A DNA stretch of 64,000 bases from Osedax fenrisi (taxonomy: Eukaryota; Annelida; Polychaeta; Sabellida; Siboglinidae): the NCBI GenBank assembly GCA_964019155.1, contig OZ025244.1:49973469-50037468 (forward strand), given 5' to 3'. Positions 51,473 through 62,169 of this stretch are shown here, piece after piece. Both the position numbers and the translations under genes were made by a program. Position 1 is the first letter of the stretch; the number at the start of each line of letters is the position of its first letter. Under the pieces are notes generated by a model. The model was not told where the DNA came from and did no database searches. It saw only the letters and a list, made by a program, of their open reading frames with translations.

Positions 51473-52019
51473 AGTATATAATATATATATATATATATAT
51501 ATGTAAATATACTATCGGAAGTTAAAACATAAATCGGATACTTAATAAACCATGTTGTTATAAATATCACTATATTTGTATACGAATATAATGTTCCGAA
51601 TATATCATATTATAAATGTGAATGTTAAATCTATTATAATCATCAAATATAATTAACTATCTAATATACTTATATTCATTGATCTTAATTAAAATTATAA
51701 AATATATATTGCAGGTATTTTTAAAACTATAGTATTTAAACAACCTATATATATAATTATTAAATTATATAAAACTACGTACATTTATAATGAAAACTAT
51801 GTACATATATTCTAATATAATATAAAGGTTAAATAAGTATACATCAAGTACTAACTATAGTTCTTCTTAACCAGATAACAATATATACCGCACGGGCAAC
51901 AACAGAATATCAAAAGAAACATAATAAAACCAATATAGTCATTCATAATTAATGTCATCAACCTGAAATTATATCGGATAATAGTATTAGATTATATTAA
52001 AATGTATACTATATATACT

Positions 52020-52051
<32 letters not shown>

Positions 52052-52983
52052 ATATTTAGAATATTAAATAATATGGTATATTATTGAACAATATCAATAA
52101 TATAGAATAATATTTAATGGTAACAAATAAAAAATAATATTAAATAATAACACAAAACAATACAGTATTGTGTAAACTCACTAATACATCTATTGTACTA
52201 ACCCTATCGTATACAACTACCCTAATAATACTAATACGTCTAGTAATCTCCTTACGTCCCAGTACCCTTATTCTTGTACCCTTAATCTTGTACCCTCACT
52301 CTTGTACTCTTAATCGTGTACCCTTAAACTTGAACCTTAATCTTATACTCTTAATCGTGTACCCTTAAACGTGAACCTTAATCTTGTACCCTTAATATTG
52401 TACCCTTAATCTTGTACCCTTAATCTTGTACTCTTAATTGTGTACACTTAAACTTGAAACCTTAATCTTGTACCCTTAATCGTGTACTCTTAATGTTGTA
52501 CCATTAACATTTTAACCTTTATATTGTACCCTTAATCTTGTTTCCTTAATCTTGTACCCTTAATCTTGTACCCTTAATCTTGAACCCTTACGTGTACGTA
52601 TCATCATTTCAATAGCGAGCATTACTTTCAGATTTATTGTTCCATCTTCCTGAACGGAATTGCTTCTCTTCCTACATTATACGTATCCGTCCATACCCCT
52701 CTTTTATATTAAGGCATACATTTCCTCGAACGTTATTATCCACTATTCACTTATTATAACTAATCGTATCTCATAATATACTATCTATTAAAATGTGTAT
52801 TTAGTGTATCGTTCTATTTTATGTATTGTTCTTATTTCTTGTTAATTATAACAAGAATCTAGAGTATATTGATATTTACACCCACGTGGGATGAACACAC
52901 CTCTACTGATTTCCACTACAATATATTAATCGATCTATGCAATATTAAATATATATATTTATATAGTATAGTATATACTATAG

Positions 52984-53018
<35 letters not shown>

Positions 53019-55891
53019 TAGGAAACGCTCAGATATATCATTAGGATAATATATATATGAGACAGTGGGACAACCGAAAGCTAGTAAGCCAGAAGTCCCG
53101 GATCCGAATCCAGGCAGTTCTCGTTTTTCTCTTGTGCTTATCAAGAACTTGTTAAACGTTAAATCAAAATACAAGAAAAACATGTTACTATTTGTATTGT
53201 ATTATCCGGGGCAAGTCCATGACTTATTGAGGGATCATTTTATATCCGCTATTTGTATTGTATTCAGTATATATATATATGAGATTTCAATAAATAGATA
53301 TGATTATTATTATTTTGGATAGGTCGTGTGGACTAACTCATCCTCATCACAACAAACGCTCGGTTGCTGAGGGCTCAGCGAACAGCAGAAGTAGGCCGCG
53401 GGTTGCAACTTAGTCGGGCACATCATGTATTTGTATATCTGGTGGACACGATACGGTTATTCATACCCACACACACGCACACACGCACACCCACACTCAC
53501 ATACATATATATATACATATCAGATTTGTCAGATTTAGGTTTACATCCGGATTTTGTAGAGGCTAAAGCTTATCTAGATAATTACTCTTAATTGCAAAGC
53601 AAATCAAAATAAACTATATCAACAACATATGATAACATATTATTTTACTTCCTATTTTCTTAGATACATATGTATAATATATATGATACATACAATGAAT
53701 ATAATAGAAAATAATATAAATTATTTAAACATGCCATAAAATTATGAATCATTATGTAATTATTTATAAATAAATAATAAGTACCATAAAAGAATGAACT
53801 AAATAAAAATATAGATAAAATAGTTTAAATGAAATAAAACCTAATAAAATAGAATAAAAAGAATATTCAGAAAGATGACAAAAACTTTACATACAAATTA
53901 TGTATATATTTTTTTAATATTTTTTTTTCATATATTTATATAAGTAAATAAGTTTTTGTAATTAAAAATAAAATAAAGAGCAATTTATAATGTAATAATA
54001 CTTTTTTGTTGTAAAATTAAATAAATAATTTTAACTATTAATTTGTATATAAATAAAAAGAAAATAAACATGTTTCATTTCAATGAAGTAAATTTACTTG
54101 AATTAATTCAATTATAAAAGAAAAAAAATTAAAAAATATATTTATTTAAAAAAAAATAAAGTCACATAATATTATTAGTTATATGATATTATGAGTCACA
54201 GGAAAATTAAAAAGTTAACAATAAAATAATAAATGGAATTTAATTTATTTTGTTATTTTTATAATCTTTAATACATAAAAATAAGAAAACAAAATAGTAA
54301 ATTCTGTTAAAAAATACAATTTGTCAGTAAAATAATATTATTAATGTTAGATGAAAATATAAAAATGTAAACATAAAATATTTATTTAATTTTTACATAA
54401 AAGTCAATAAATAAAAAGAACGAAAACAAGAAAGTAAATTAAGATATAAAATATAAAAGTTCAGATAAGTAATATTATTAATGACAGGAAAATAATGAAT
54501 GTAAAATAAAACACGAAATGGTATTCAATTTTTTATTAATTTTTACATAAAGGTCAATAAATTAAAATAAGAATAAAAAGTGGATCTTTGTATAAAATAC
54601 CATACTAGAGAAGATTCAAGCTAAAAGATTAAAATTAAAATAAATAAAACATAGATTAAAACTTATAATGTATAAGTATACTTAGTATTAAGATAACAAG
54701 TTTTTATACATACGTTTCCTAAATAATTTATAATTTGAAATATTATTTGGTCGATATCTCCAATATGTTCCTACATATTAAAATATTAGTAAATAATAAT
54801 AATCCATGTGTTAGAATTCGTTTTAATATAATTAGTAAATGAAATAATATAATATAAGATACATATATTTATATAAATTAATAAAAATAATAAAAACTGT
54901 TCATGAACATAAGTTATCATCATATTTAAATCCATTATTATCCATTTTTAAATATTATTTAAAAAAAGGAAGAGTTTGTAAGAATATTAATGGTAATTTG
55001 GTGTTATCTATTATTTGTCTATTAATACTTCTTATAACTTTTCTCTGTAATATAAGTAATGTTGTTTTATTTGATCCACAAGTATTTGACCATACTTCAA
55101 TCCCATATATGGTAAATCTCATATGATACATTTGATAAAAAGAATGAATTATATAACAGCATTAATTTTTTTCTAATATATATATTTTATTATGGTATAT
55201 ATATAGAATTTTTAATAGTTTATTCGATAAATAATGTATTTTTTTTTGTATATCATTATGGAATCTAAATACATCCCAAGAAATGTATCATTGTTAACTA
55301 TTTCAATTTTCATATTTTTATATTTTATAACTCATACATATTTTATGACTCATACATATATTATGACTCATACATATATTATGACTCATCGTTACTAACT
55401 CCACCACCGTCAGTTCTTGGTACACCACTTCTACAAACGGTTGGATGATTAACTGCAATTGATGTGTACTTGTATAAGAATATTATAATATTATAATATA
55501 TTCTATTATAATATATATGTATATATATATATACTTATTATAAGCAAATATTTTGCGAATAAAAGATATAACACCTATCTACGCAACGTGTTAGTATTCA
55601 TACATCCCACTGTAGCAGCAGTACCAAATAGATTTATGTTTGCCGCGATGTGCATACTATTCATTGCTCTATTAAATTACATGCAATATAAATTAGCTTT
55701 TACTCGCCACATATATATTGATAGCATTTAAACCCAGTTTTTGACCCTATATAGGTGGCCTGTTGGTTTTTGTTACAAAATAGAATTACACGATTTCTCG
55801 CGAGTGCTATATATTTCCTTAGAAAAATCCTCGTTATAAGTATAATGATACAACATGCTTACAGATTAATCAAAACATATTACGATTACTA

Positions 55892-55934
<43 letters not shown>

Positions 55935-57636
55935 ATATAATGTATAATATATATAATGTATACTATAGTATACATCATACAGTATACATTATACAGTATA
56001 CCGTATACAGTATACTGTAACGCTTCACTAACTCATAGACTTGATGAAAGGGTCGGTGGTGGAGTTCACCAGTTGCACGTAGTAATCCCAACCGTAGATA
56101 CGGTCCGCCTCCCCGGCATTCTTCAGGGAGCTGTACTATTCCATTATTGGCTAGATTAATTATAGTATATAATATATATATATATATACAGTGCGCTCTC
56201 GATATACCGGCTCTCGATACACCGGCAAACGCGTTATACCGGCACATCTCTGAATGACCGATTTCTTTCCTATCTCTTCAATGATAATAATTTTCGATAC
56301 ACCGGCACTCGTATACCGGCTCCGGCGCCTAATATCTAGGCACAAAAGTCGAATTGTAATCGATATACCGGCATATATATACATATTTCCCAAAATTGCT
56401 CACTATGATTCATATTTAATTGCGAGTAATTGTTTTTACTACGACAACCAGCCACCTGCAGCCTCTAGACGCAGGAATCATCCAAAATTTCAAGATGAAC
56501 TTCAGGAAAATGCAACTAGAGTTAATAATGAAGCAAATAGAGTAGAACGGAAGACACACAATTGAAGTAAACCATGCGATAAGGTTTATTAGTCAAGCAT
56601 GGAAGAAAGTAAAACAAGAAAGTATCAGAAACTACTGGGTGCATGTCGGTTTACTAGATCATATAGACGAAGAATCCTTCACTCAAGATGAAAATTATGA
56701 AATAAATAATAATATTTATAATAAATGCAATATTGATATTGATGATCGACTCACTTTAGAAGAATTTACGTCAGTCGATGACATTTCTGAAATATTCGAA
56801 ATAGATTCTATTACTGAAATTATAGATTCATTAACAAATAATAATAAAGATAGCGACGACACACAAGAGGCTGGATTTGATCCACCACCATCATCAGAGA
56901 AAGCAATACAGGGGTTTGAATCACTAACGGCATACTTTGAATGTTACTCCAAAGATTCAAATGATATACATTTATTAAATTTATTATCTAAACATTTGGA
57001 TATATTATGGATATATTATGTATTAATAATAAAAAGCAAACTACTTTATCTTTTGTAAATAATTCAAAATAATTTATTTTATTTAGCATTCGTTTCATAC
57101 CATTATAATAATATTTTATACCATCTTATACGAGTTTATACCTATTTTTTACCATTATAATAATTAAAAGTATACTTTTAGTAACTATAGTTCATTATAT
57201 TGTATACACATTTATACGTGTGTATACCTATTTTATACTACTTTATCTATATAATCTATATAATTTATAACTACTTTATCTTTTGTAAATAATTCAAAAT
57301 AATTTATTTTATTTAGCATTCGTTTCATACCATTATAATAATATTTTATACCATCTTATACGAGTTTATACCTATTTTTTACCATTATAATAATTAAAAG
57401 TATACTTTTAGTAACTATAGTTCATTTTATTTTATTTTGCATTCGTTTAATACCTTTATAATAATATTGTATACACATTTATACGTGTGTATACCTATTT
57501 TATACCATTATAATAAACATAATATTTAATATTCTTCCTAATATATTCTTTATTTTCTGCTAGATCGATATACCGGCACTCTCGATATACCGGCACAATT
57601 CCTCATTCCCGATGGTGCCGGTATATCGAGAGCGCA

Positions 57637-57700
<64 letters not shown>

Positions 57701-60700
57701 AATACACATTGGTATAATTCATTAGGAATTTATTATAACAATAGACTTTAAACTTGAAATTCACTGTATTTTGTGTCGCCTAATTAGGTATTAATACTAA
57801 TGTACTAATAATAGAGTAAATATGGTTGACATACAGCTGTTATATTTAATATATGTAACTACCTTTCATATTTATATCTTAAAGTTTTTATTATATATAT
57901 ATATTCATATTCTAATTAAAAGTTTACTTTATATTTCCTACACAATTTAACAATTTTAATATATTTAAATATAAATATCATAAAAGAATTTTGCTCACAT
58001 TTATTTCAAAATATACATATAACAAACTTTCAATTTATGGATTACAATATTTAGCTAAATAATTTAAAAAATAAATTAATATCATATAATAGACTTAAAG
58101 TTAGAACATAAATATGTACTTTTCCTTATATTATATATATTTACATATTCAAAAAAGGTGACGCTACTAAACCAGAAAATTATCGGTCATTAGCATTCAA
58201 CCCAGCACGCCATTCTTTTATAAAAAATTCTTTCTAATAATTTAACTTTCTATTTACGTTCAAATAATTATATTAATAAATGTCAATATGGATTTTTAAC
58301 TCGAAAGATAACAGAATTGCAACTAATATCTTTTTATAAAAAAATGTATGAAGCTAGAGATGCATTCCTAATATCGGATATTGCATATATTGATTTAGCT
58401 AAGGCTTTTGAAAAAGTATCACATTATAAACTTTTGCATAAATGATCGTATTTTTGCGTTAGTGGTAACCTTTATAAATGGTTAAAATCTTATTAACTCG
58501 ATAGAAAACAACGTTTTAAAATTAATGATAACTTCTCTAACTTATCGCCAGTTATATCTGGTGTTTCTCAAGGGTACGTTATTAGTCCGTTGTTATTCTT
58601 AATTTATATTAATGATTTACCTAATATTATTAAACCACCCATATATTCTTCTCTATTTGCAGATGATGCTAAACTTTTATATTCTTTTAAGCCTACAGAA
58701 AGTTTTTTTACCTTTACAGTGTGCTCTTGATGAACTTAGTGATTGGATGAAGAGATGGGAACTAGAACTTGCTCATATTAAATGTGTTGTCATGCGAATT
58801 TGTAAAATAACCCTGTTCATTCATATTTCATTAATTATTTTGAAGTGCATATAGGCACACCATATATGCACAACTCATTCAAGGATTTAGGTATAATATT
58901 TAATGATAATATGAGTTTTAATACTCATATTAACACTATGCGCACTTAATTATTAATAGATTATATAGATTTGTTATTACCAATGATTATATATACTTGC
59001 TTAAAGCCTATTTATCATATGTTCGCCCTATTGTGGAATCGGATTCATCTGTTTTTAATCCAGATAATTTCATATGCAATTCTAACAATATAGAAAATAT
59101 TCAAATCTATTTTACTAAAATACTTTTTTTATAGATGTAACCTTACTAAACGGTCTTATGAAGATAGAATTAATTTTCTCATTATTAAAACTTTATTTCA
59201 TCGCAGGTTATTTGCCTATCTACACTTATAAAATATTGAACGGACTTGTCAATGTGTATGCAACTGATATATTTGATCTATATAGCAACAATTGCAGAGG
59301 GCCTAAAGTGAATATACGAAAGATAAAGTGTTACTACACTAAACGCCCAGCTGAATTATTTTGGAAATAGAGTTTTTTTTCTTTCTGGAACGCGTTACCT
59401 ATCACAATTACATCTTGTAAAATAGAATACTTTTCCATGACAAATTAATTCACACCAAATGTATCAATCATGCTATTGTTATTCCGTAATAATTGTACCA
59501 ATCTATAGTATTTGATATTATGCTTGCTGTCATTAGTTTACGGTAGCTTAAAGCTAGGAGACGTCAACCAAAGTAGATACTATAGTACTAATTCTATAGG
59601 ATACCCGAGACCTTCGATTTTATTACCTCTCCTATTTGACAACTTGCACTATCGGATACTATATATTTCTTCAACGGTTCGTATAATCCAATATTTTATT
59701 TTTATTTTACTTCTCCGTTTGTTTCTTGTTTTTTGTATCGTGTCGTTTTGTCTTACTGTTATCACATTTATATATATTTATTGTTTATATATGTTATATA
59801 ATTATATGTTATTTTATTCTTCTTTTGTTATATATAACCAGTAATTCAATACACTTTTGATCTATCTATCTATCTATATATTTTACATTAAAATACAATG
59901 GTTACTCACATAACATATGTGTTTTAATGCAGTTAATATCGATACATTATGGATTTAATAAAAATGTATTATAGTAATATAACTAATTGGCTTCCACACA
60001 CTTGACAAGTGACAAGTGACTCGTGTAGTACAAACACCTATACATACCATACGATGTACGTAGTACACATATAGATGTAAGAATATAATTATAGTATTGT
60101 AATAGTAATAATCTATCTTTATTTTCACAATATATATATTGTATATATAGATCCGCAACATTTTAAATAATAAATTACATAAACATTACGTAACAATGAT
60201 ATTTAATATTTGTTTATATTATTAATTGTTGCTACGTTGTATAAATACGATATTTTGTAAACATTATAACATTACGAATCGGTAATATTTCGTTTTGGAA
60301 TGAATTCTCAACCTAGTTTCTAATACATTGTTATTGTTATTGTTATTGTATTTTTGTGGATTCCTTTCATCCGTGAATTTTGATGAAGTTGTATGCCCAC
60401 ATAGATCTAATGTGACATTAGTAATATCCCTTCGAATCCGTCCTCATGTTAGAGTATCCATATTTTAACGAGGGCTGATCACATTGATTACACAATCATA
60501 TAATATCATGTCCGAACATAAATCTAATACAAATGGTATCGATTCGGAAATATTCATCATGTTCGCACAACTGTTTTGTGTGTGTACAAAGTCAGGCGAT
60601 GTATTCGAATAGTTCCGATTTAATAAAACTTAATAAAACTTAACTTAACTTAATAACTTAATAAAACTTAACTTAACTTACGAAATAAAGCGCACCGTAT

Positions 60701-61155
60701 CCTTCGGAGGTGTACTACACAGTACGACGTACACTGCACCTCAGTATGTAGTCTGCATACGCTGTACGCCCAGAAAACAGTAAGAGCAGCATAATAGCAG
60801 CATAATAGACATTTAATAGCAGCATAATAGCACAATGTAAACATTTGAGGCTCTAGCATATGCTGTTATGCTGCTATTATGCTGCTGTTACTGTTTGCTG
60901 GGCGTATTTACACTGCAGTGTACACAATACGTACAGTGTATACGTGTATACGACACGACGCAATACGTACACTGTAAGTGTCACGCTGAAGAGACCTCGC
61001 CTATACACCTATATGATATAGGTGTATAGGTTATAGCTGACCATTATTCACGCGAACATCTATCACGTTTGTTCTCTACAACGCTGCGATCATTATTCTC
61101 AACTATCGCTATCTTGCGTATATATTAGTGTACTGATATGTACGCTATCAGTATG

Positions 61156-61204
<49 letters not shown>

Positions 61205-61474
61205 ATATGTATACTGATAGCGTACATATCAGTACACTGCTACGCGTTAACTGCTGTCATCGCGAGCGACGCTTGCCGATAATTAATGATACAGTAAGCA
61301 TGTTATAGTAAACTATAGTATACTACTATAGTTATGGAATACTACAGTAAACACACGCATGCGTGTGTAATACTGCAGTAAGCGCATGCGCAATACCTTA
61401 TAGTCTTTGTACTCGTCGTAGAACTGCTTCTTGGAGCCGTCTCTGACCTCATTGAGCGATATCTTCATTCCCAT
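50433..61474 (-). CDS. Paralog A: Shisa-like/STMC6-type single-pass membrane protein with PPxY tail (7 exons, 254 aa)
   Basis: Exons (minus strand, 5' to 3'): 61474-61397, 56135-56033, 55452-55400, 53438-53338, 51962-51856, 51043-50992, 50703-50433. They join without a stop; phases 0,1,0,2,1,2. Residues 1-26 are hydrophilic and start MGMKIS. N50-S-T is a glycosylation sequon. Cysteines at C67, C85 (CP), C96-C97 (FCC) and C107-C108 form a C..C..CC..CC module. A hydrophobic stretch at about 121-142 ends LVKKNY, which by the positive-inside rule puts the tail in the cytosol. The tail has six consecutive prolines, PPMY (206-209) and PPRY (218-221), both WW-domain ligands, and ends TTVA. The cysteine spacing, single TM and PPxY tail resemble the Shisa/CYYR1/WBP1/VOPP1 (STMC6) proteins; that assignment is inference. 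An in-frame TAA just upstream supports the start. No signal peptide is visible. Introns hold a Tigger remnant, LINE pieces and a SINE. Confidence 0.8.
50992..51043 (-). CDS. Paralog A exon 6 (juxtamembrane)
   Basis: A 52-nt exon. Acceptor atcacag|ATG, donor TTTGG|GTTTGA. Encodes ERRYNNAVFHNINPEFG, matching the NGNPGFG and NGNQGFG versions in B and C. Confidence 0.7.
51856..51962 (-). CDS. Paralog A exon 5 (transmembrane segment)
   Basis: Acceptor atttcag|GTT, donor TATA|GTTAGT. Encodes a hydrophobic run (FIMFLLIFCCCPCG) followed by YCYLVKKNY. Confidence 0.75.
52255..52600. repeat. CCCTTAATCTTGTA minisatellite
   Basis: About twenty-four degenerate 14-bp units (TTGTACCCTTAATC and variants with TCGTGTACTCTTAA). 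In intron 4 of paralog A. It explains the Leu/Ile/Pro-rich ORF at 52168-52368. Confidence 0.85.
53060..53325 (+). mobile_element. tRNA-like SINE family 2, copy 2
   Basis: GACAGTGGGACAACCGAAAG head, B-box-like GGATCCGAATCC, AGGCAGTTCT, TTATCAAGAACTTG, TATCCGCTATTTGTATTG, ending in CAATAAATAGATATGATTAT. Lies just after exon 4 of paralog A in intron 4. Confidence 0.6.
53338..53438 (-). CDS. Paralog A exon 4 (CP..FCC..CC module)
   Basis: Acceptor caccag|ATA, donor GATGA|GTTAGT. Encodes YKYMMCPTKLQ, YFCCSLS and VCCDED, five of the six module cysteines. The intron sequence just upstream of the acceptor is nearly identical to that of B. Confidence 0.75.
53880..54760 (-). mobile_element. 5'-truncated copy of the 42-46 kb LINE (3' UTR and last codons)
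   Basis: Minus strand. The end ATATTTCAAATTATAAATTA, GAAACGTATGTATA and the repeated TTGACGTTTATGTAAAAATT-type 3' UTR units match 42480-42840, showing a second, dead-on-arrival copy. In intron 3 of paralog A. Confidence 0.65.
54930..55200 (-). pseudogene. LINE RT C-terminal fragment
   Basis: Minus-strand frame MRFTIYGIEVWSNTCGSNKT, then LLILQRKVIRSINR, characteristic of the region after the RT palm in Jockey/CR1 LINEs. Short, with no continuation. Confidence 0.55.
55318..55392. repeat. 19-bp tandem repeat
   Basis: ATGACTCATACATATATT repeated about three and a half times just downstream of paralog A exon 3. Confidence 0.8.
55400..55452 (-). CDS. Paralog A exon 3 (first cysteine)
   Basis: A 53-nt exon. 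Acceptor attgcag|TTA, donor GGTGGA|GTTAGT. Encodes NHPTVCRS and ends DGGG. It supplies the first module cysteine and the phase needed to join exons 2 and 4. Confidence 0.72.
56033..56135 (-). CDS. Paralog A exon 2 (conserved region with sequon)
   Basis: Acceptor ggaatag|TAC, donor ATGA|GTTAGT. Encodes SSLKNAGEADRIYGW, then a YYV segment, NSTTD and FIKSM. The KxAGExDxIYGWxYYV core is shared with B and C. Confidence 0.75.
56189..57639 (+). mobile_element. Tigger/pogo-type DNA transposon, deletion derivative (1.45 kb)
   Basis: Ends CAGTGCGCTCTCGATATACC and its exact inverse, flanked by TA, with extra CGATATACCGGCA subterminal copies. Contains a transposase C-terminal remnant. A 156-bp segment is tandemly duplicated (57041-57196 and 57271-57426). 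In intron 1 of paralog A, 54 bp from exon 2. Confidence 0.8.
56562..57058 (+). pseudogene. Pogo/Tigger transposase C-terminal remnant
   Basis: Open frame IEVNHAIRFISQAWKKVKQE, SIRNYWVHVGLL, then an acidic tail rich in Asp/Asn (about 60 residues), as at the C-terminus of Tigger transposases after the DDE core. The DNA-binding domain and catalytic core are missing, so it is inactive. Confidence 0.65.
57640..58140. other. Simple repeats and AT-rich DNA in paralog A intron 1
   Basis: (TA)n then (GT)n at about 57640-57700. The rest is AT-rich without recognisable features. Confidence 0.45.
58150..59885 (+). pseudogene. Decayed Jockey/CR1-type LINE in paralog A intron 1
   Basis: PENYRSLAFNPARH (58180-), DIAYIDLAKAFEKVSHYK (58378-), PVISGVSQGYVISPLLFLIY (58551-), LFADDAKLLYSF (58655-), KRSYEDRINFLI (59148-) and FSFWNALPITIT (59380-) in broken frames. 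3' tail (ATCT)n at about 59860. Confidence 0.75.
60325..60600 (-). mobile_element. tRNA-derived SINE family 1, diverged copy 3
   Basis: Shares the body (CCTTTCATCC, TTGATGAAGTT, CCCTTCGAATCC, CATGTTAGAGTATCCAT) and the (TTGTTA)n end. The tRNA-like head is strongly diverged. In intron 1 of paralog A. Confidence 0.5.
60605..60685. repeat. AACTTAATAAAACTTAACTT simple repeat
   Basis: Degenerate tandem units next to the diverged SINE; possibly part of its expansion. Confidence 0.7.
60765..60906. mobile_element. CCCAG MITE, complete copy (142 bp)
   Basis: Terminal inverted repeats TACGCCCAGAAAACAGTAA and TTACTGTTTGCTGGGCGTA (one mismatch); interior of AGCAGCATAATAG units in inverted orientation. 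The whole element can fold into one hairpin. Confidence 0.75.
61127..61238. repeat. Inverted repeat with perfect 27-bp arms around a TA tract
   Basis: Arms 61127-61153 (AGTGTACTGATATGTACGCT...) and 61212-61238 are exact reverse complements; the spacer is GTATGTATG, (AT)n, GTGTATATG. Located in intron 1 of paralog A, about 160 bp downstream of exon 1. Confidence 0.85.
61397..61474 (-). CDS. Paralog A exon 1 (N-terminus)
   Basis: Encodes 26 residues, MGMKISLNEVRDG and then a K/Q/Y-rich stretch ending DYK. The donor is AAG|GTATTG, phase 0. An in-frame TAA 21 nt upstream argues that this ATG is the true start. Confidence 0.75.
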
Positions 61475-61740
61475 GTCGGCGTGTAAGGCGTGTTAGTCTG
61501 GGGCTACGGGTGTGGTATCGGGGTCAAGTAGACCAGAGGGTTAGTATTGGGGTACGGGTGTAGTATGGGGGTCGAGTAGACCGGAGGGTTAACGCTACGC
61601 TATAATAATACGCGATTACGCGTTGTGAATTTAAATTCACGCCAAGTTTTATTTACGCTATTGTTGATCGGTTACGTTAAATCGATTTAAGTATATATTT
61701 TATTTTATTTATCTTATCATTTTAATTCAAAAATAAATAA
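61475..61740 (-). promoter_or_regulatory. Upstream region of paralog A with GC-rich 49-bp direct repeat
   Basis: Two copies of a GC-rich unit of about 49 bp (around 61500-61548 and 61549-61596; shared parts ACGGGTGT and GAGGGTTA) sit directly before exon 1, in contrast to the AT-rich surroundings. An ATCGAT and TGAATTTAAATTCA follow further upstream, possibly equivalent to the B/C promoter block. No clear TATA box. Confidence 0.35.
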
Positions 61741-61759
61741 ATGGATATCTATATATATA

Positions 61760-62164
61760 TAATATTTGTCATTACTTTACCTGACCTCATCGGGTCGGAT
61801 TGTTCTCCCGAGACACATTTACAGTCATTTCCCATACATTTCGATCCATCAAAACTGTTTTCGTATCTCGTATGTTTAATCGGAAATATTCTTGAAGCTG
61901 ATCAATATCTGTATTTCTTCATTGAACGTACAACTTTAATATAACCACTTTATGAATCCCTGAAATAACGTTACTGATGATTTCATATTTACGTCTATAA
62001 AAATTACCAGCTAATCTAGTTATAATTCTAGTATAAGTGAATAATTCGATGTGTTGTTTACGTAGAGAATATTTACAGTTGCATGTGATATCCATGAGAT
62101 ATTCAGTACAGCTCTTAAGGGTTGAGTCGCGAGTTAAAATATATTTAATATTTTTATTTAACAA
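61760..62164 (-). pseudogene. Possible decayed LINE-like coding remnant
   Basis: Minus-strand frame 62164-61919 encodes SLRKQHIELFTYTRIITRLA, then GNFYRRKYEIISNVISGIHK. A second frame below it reads LMDRNVWEMTVNVSREN and NPTR before a stop. Composition is protein-like and the second part resembles a LINE C-terminus, but no diagnostic motif is present. Could instead be a host gene remnant. Confidence 0.25.
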
Positions 62165-62169
62165 AAAAA

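Noticed and set aside
52168..52368. Leu/Ile-rich ORF
   Set aside because: It is largely the CCCTTAATCTTGTA minisatellite.
61741..61944. Plus-strand ORF of 67 codons
   Set aside because: No motif, no splice context, and the opposite strand has a more protein-like reading.
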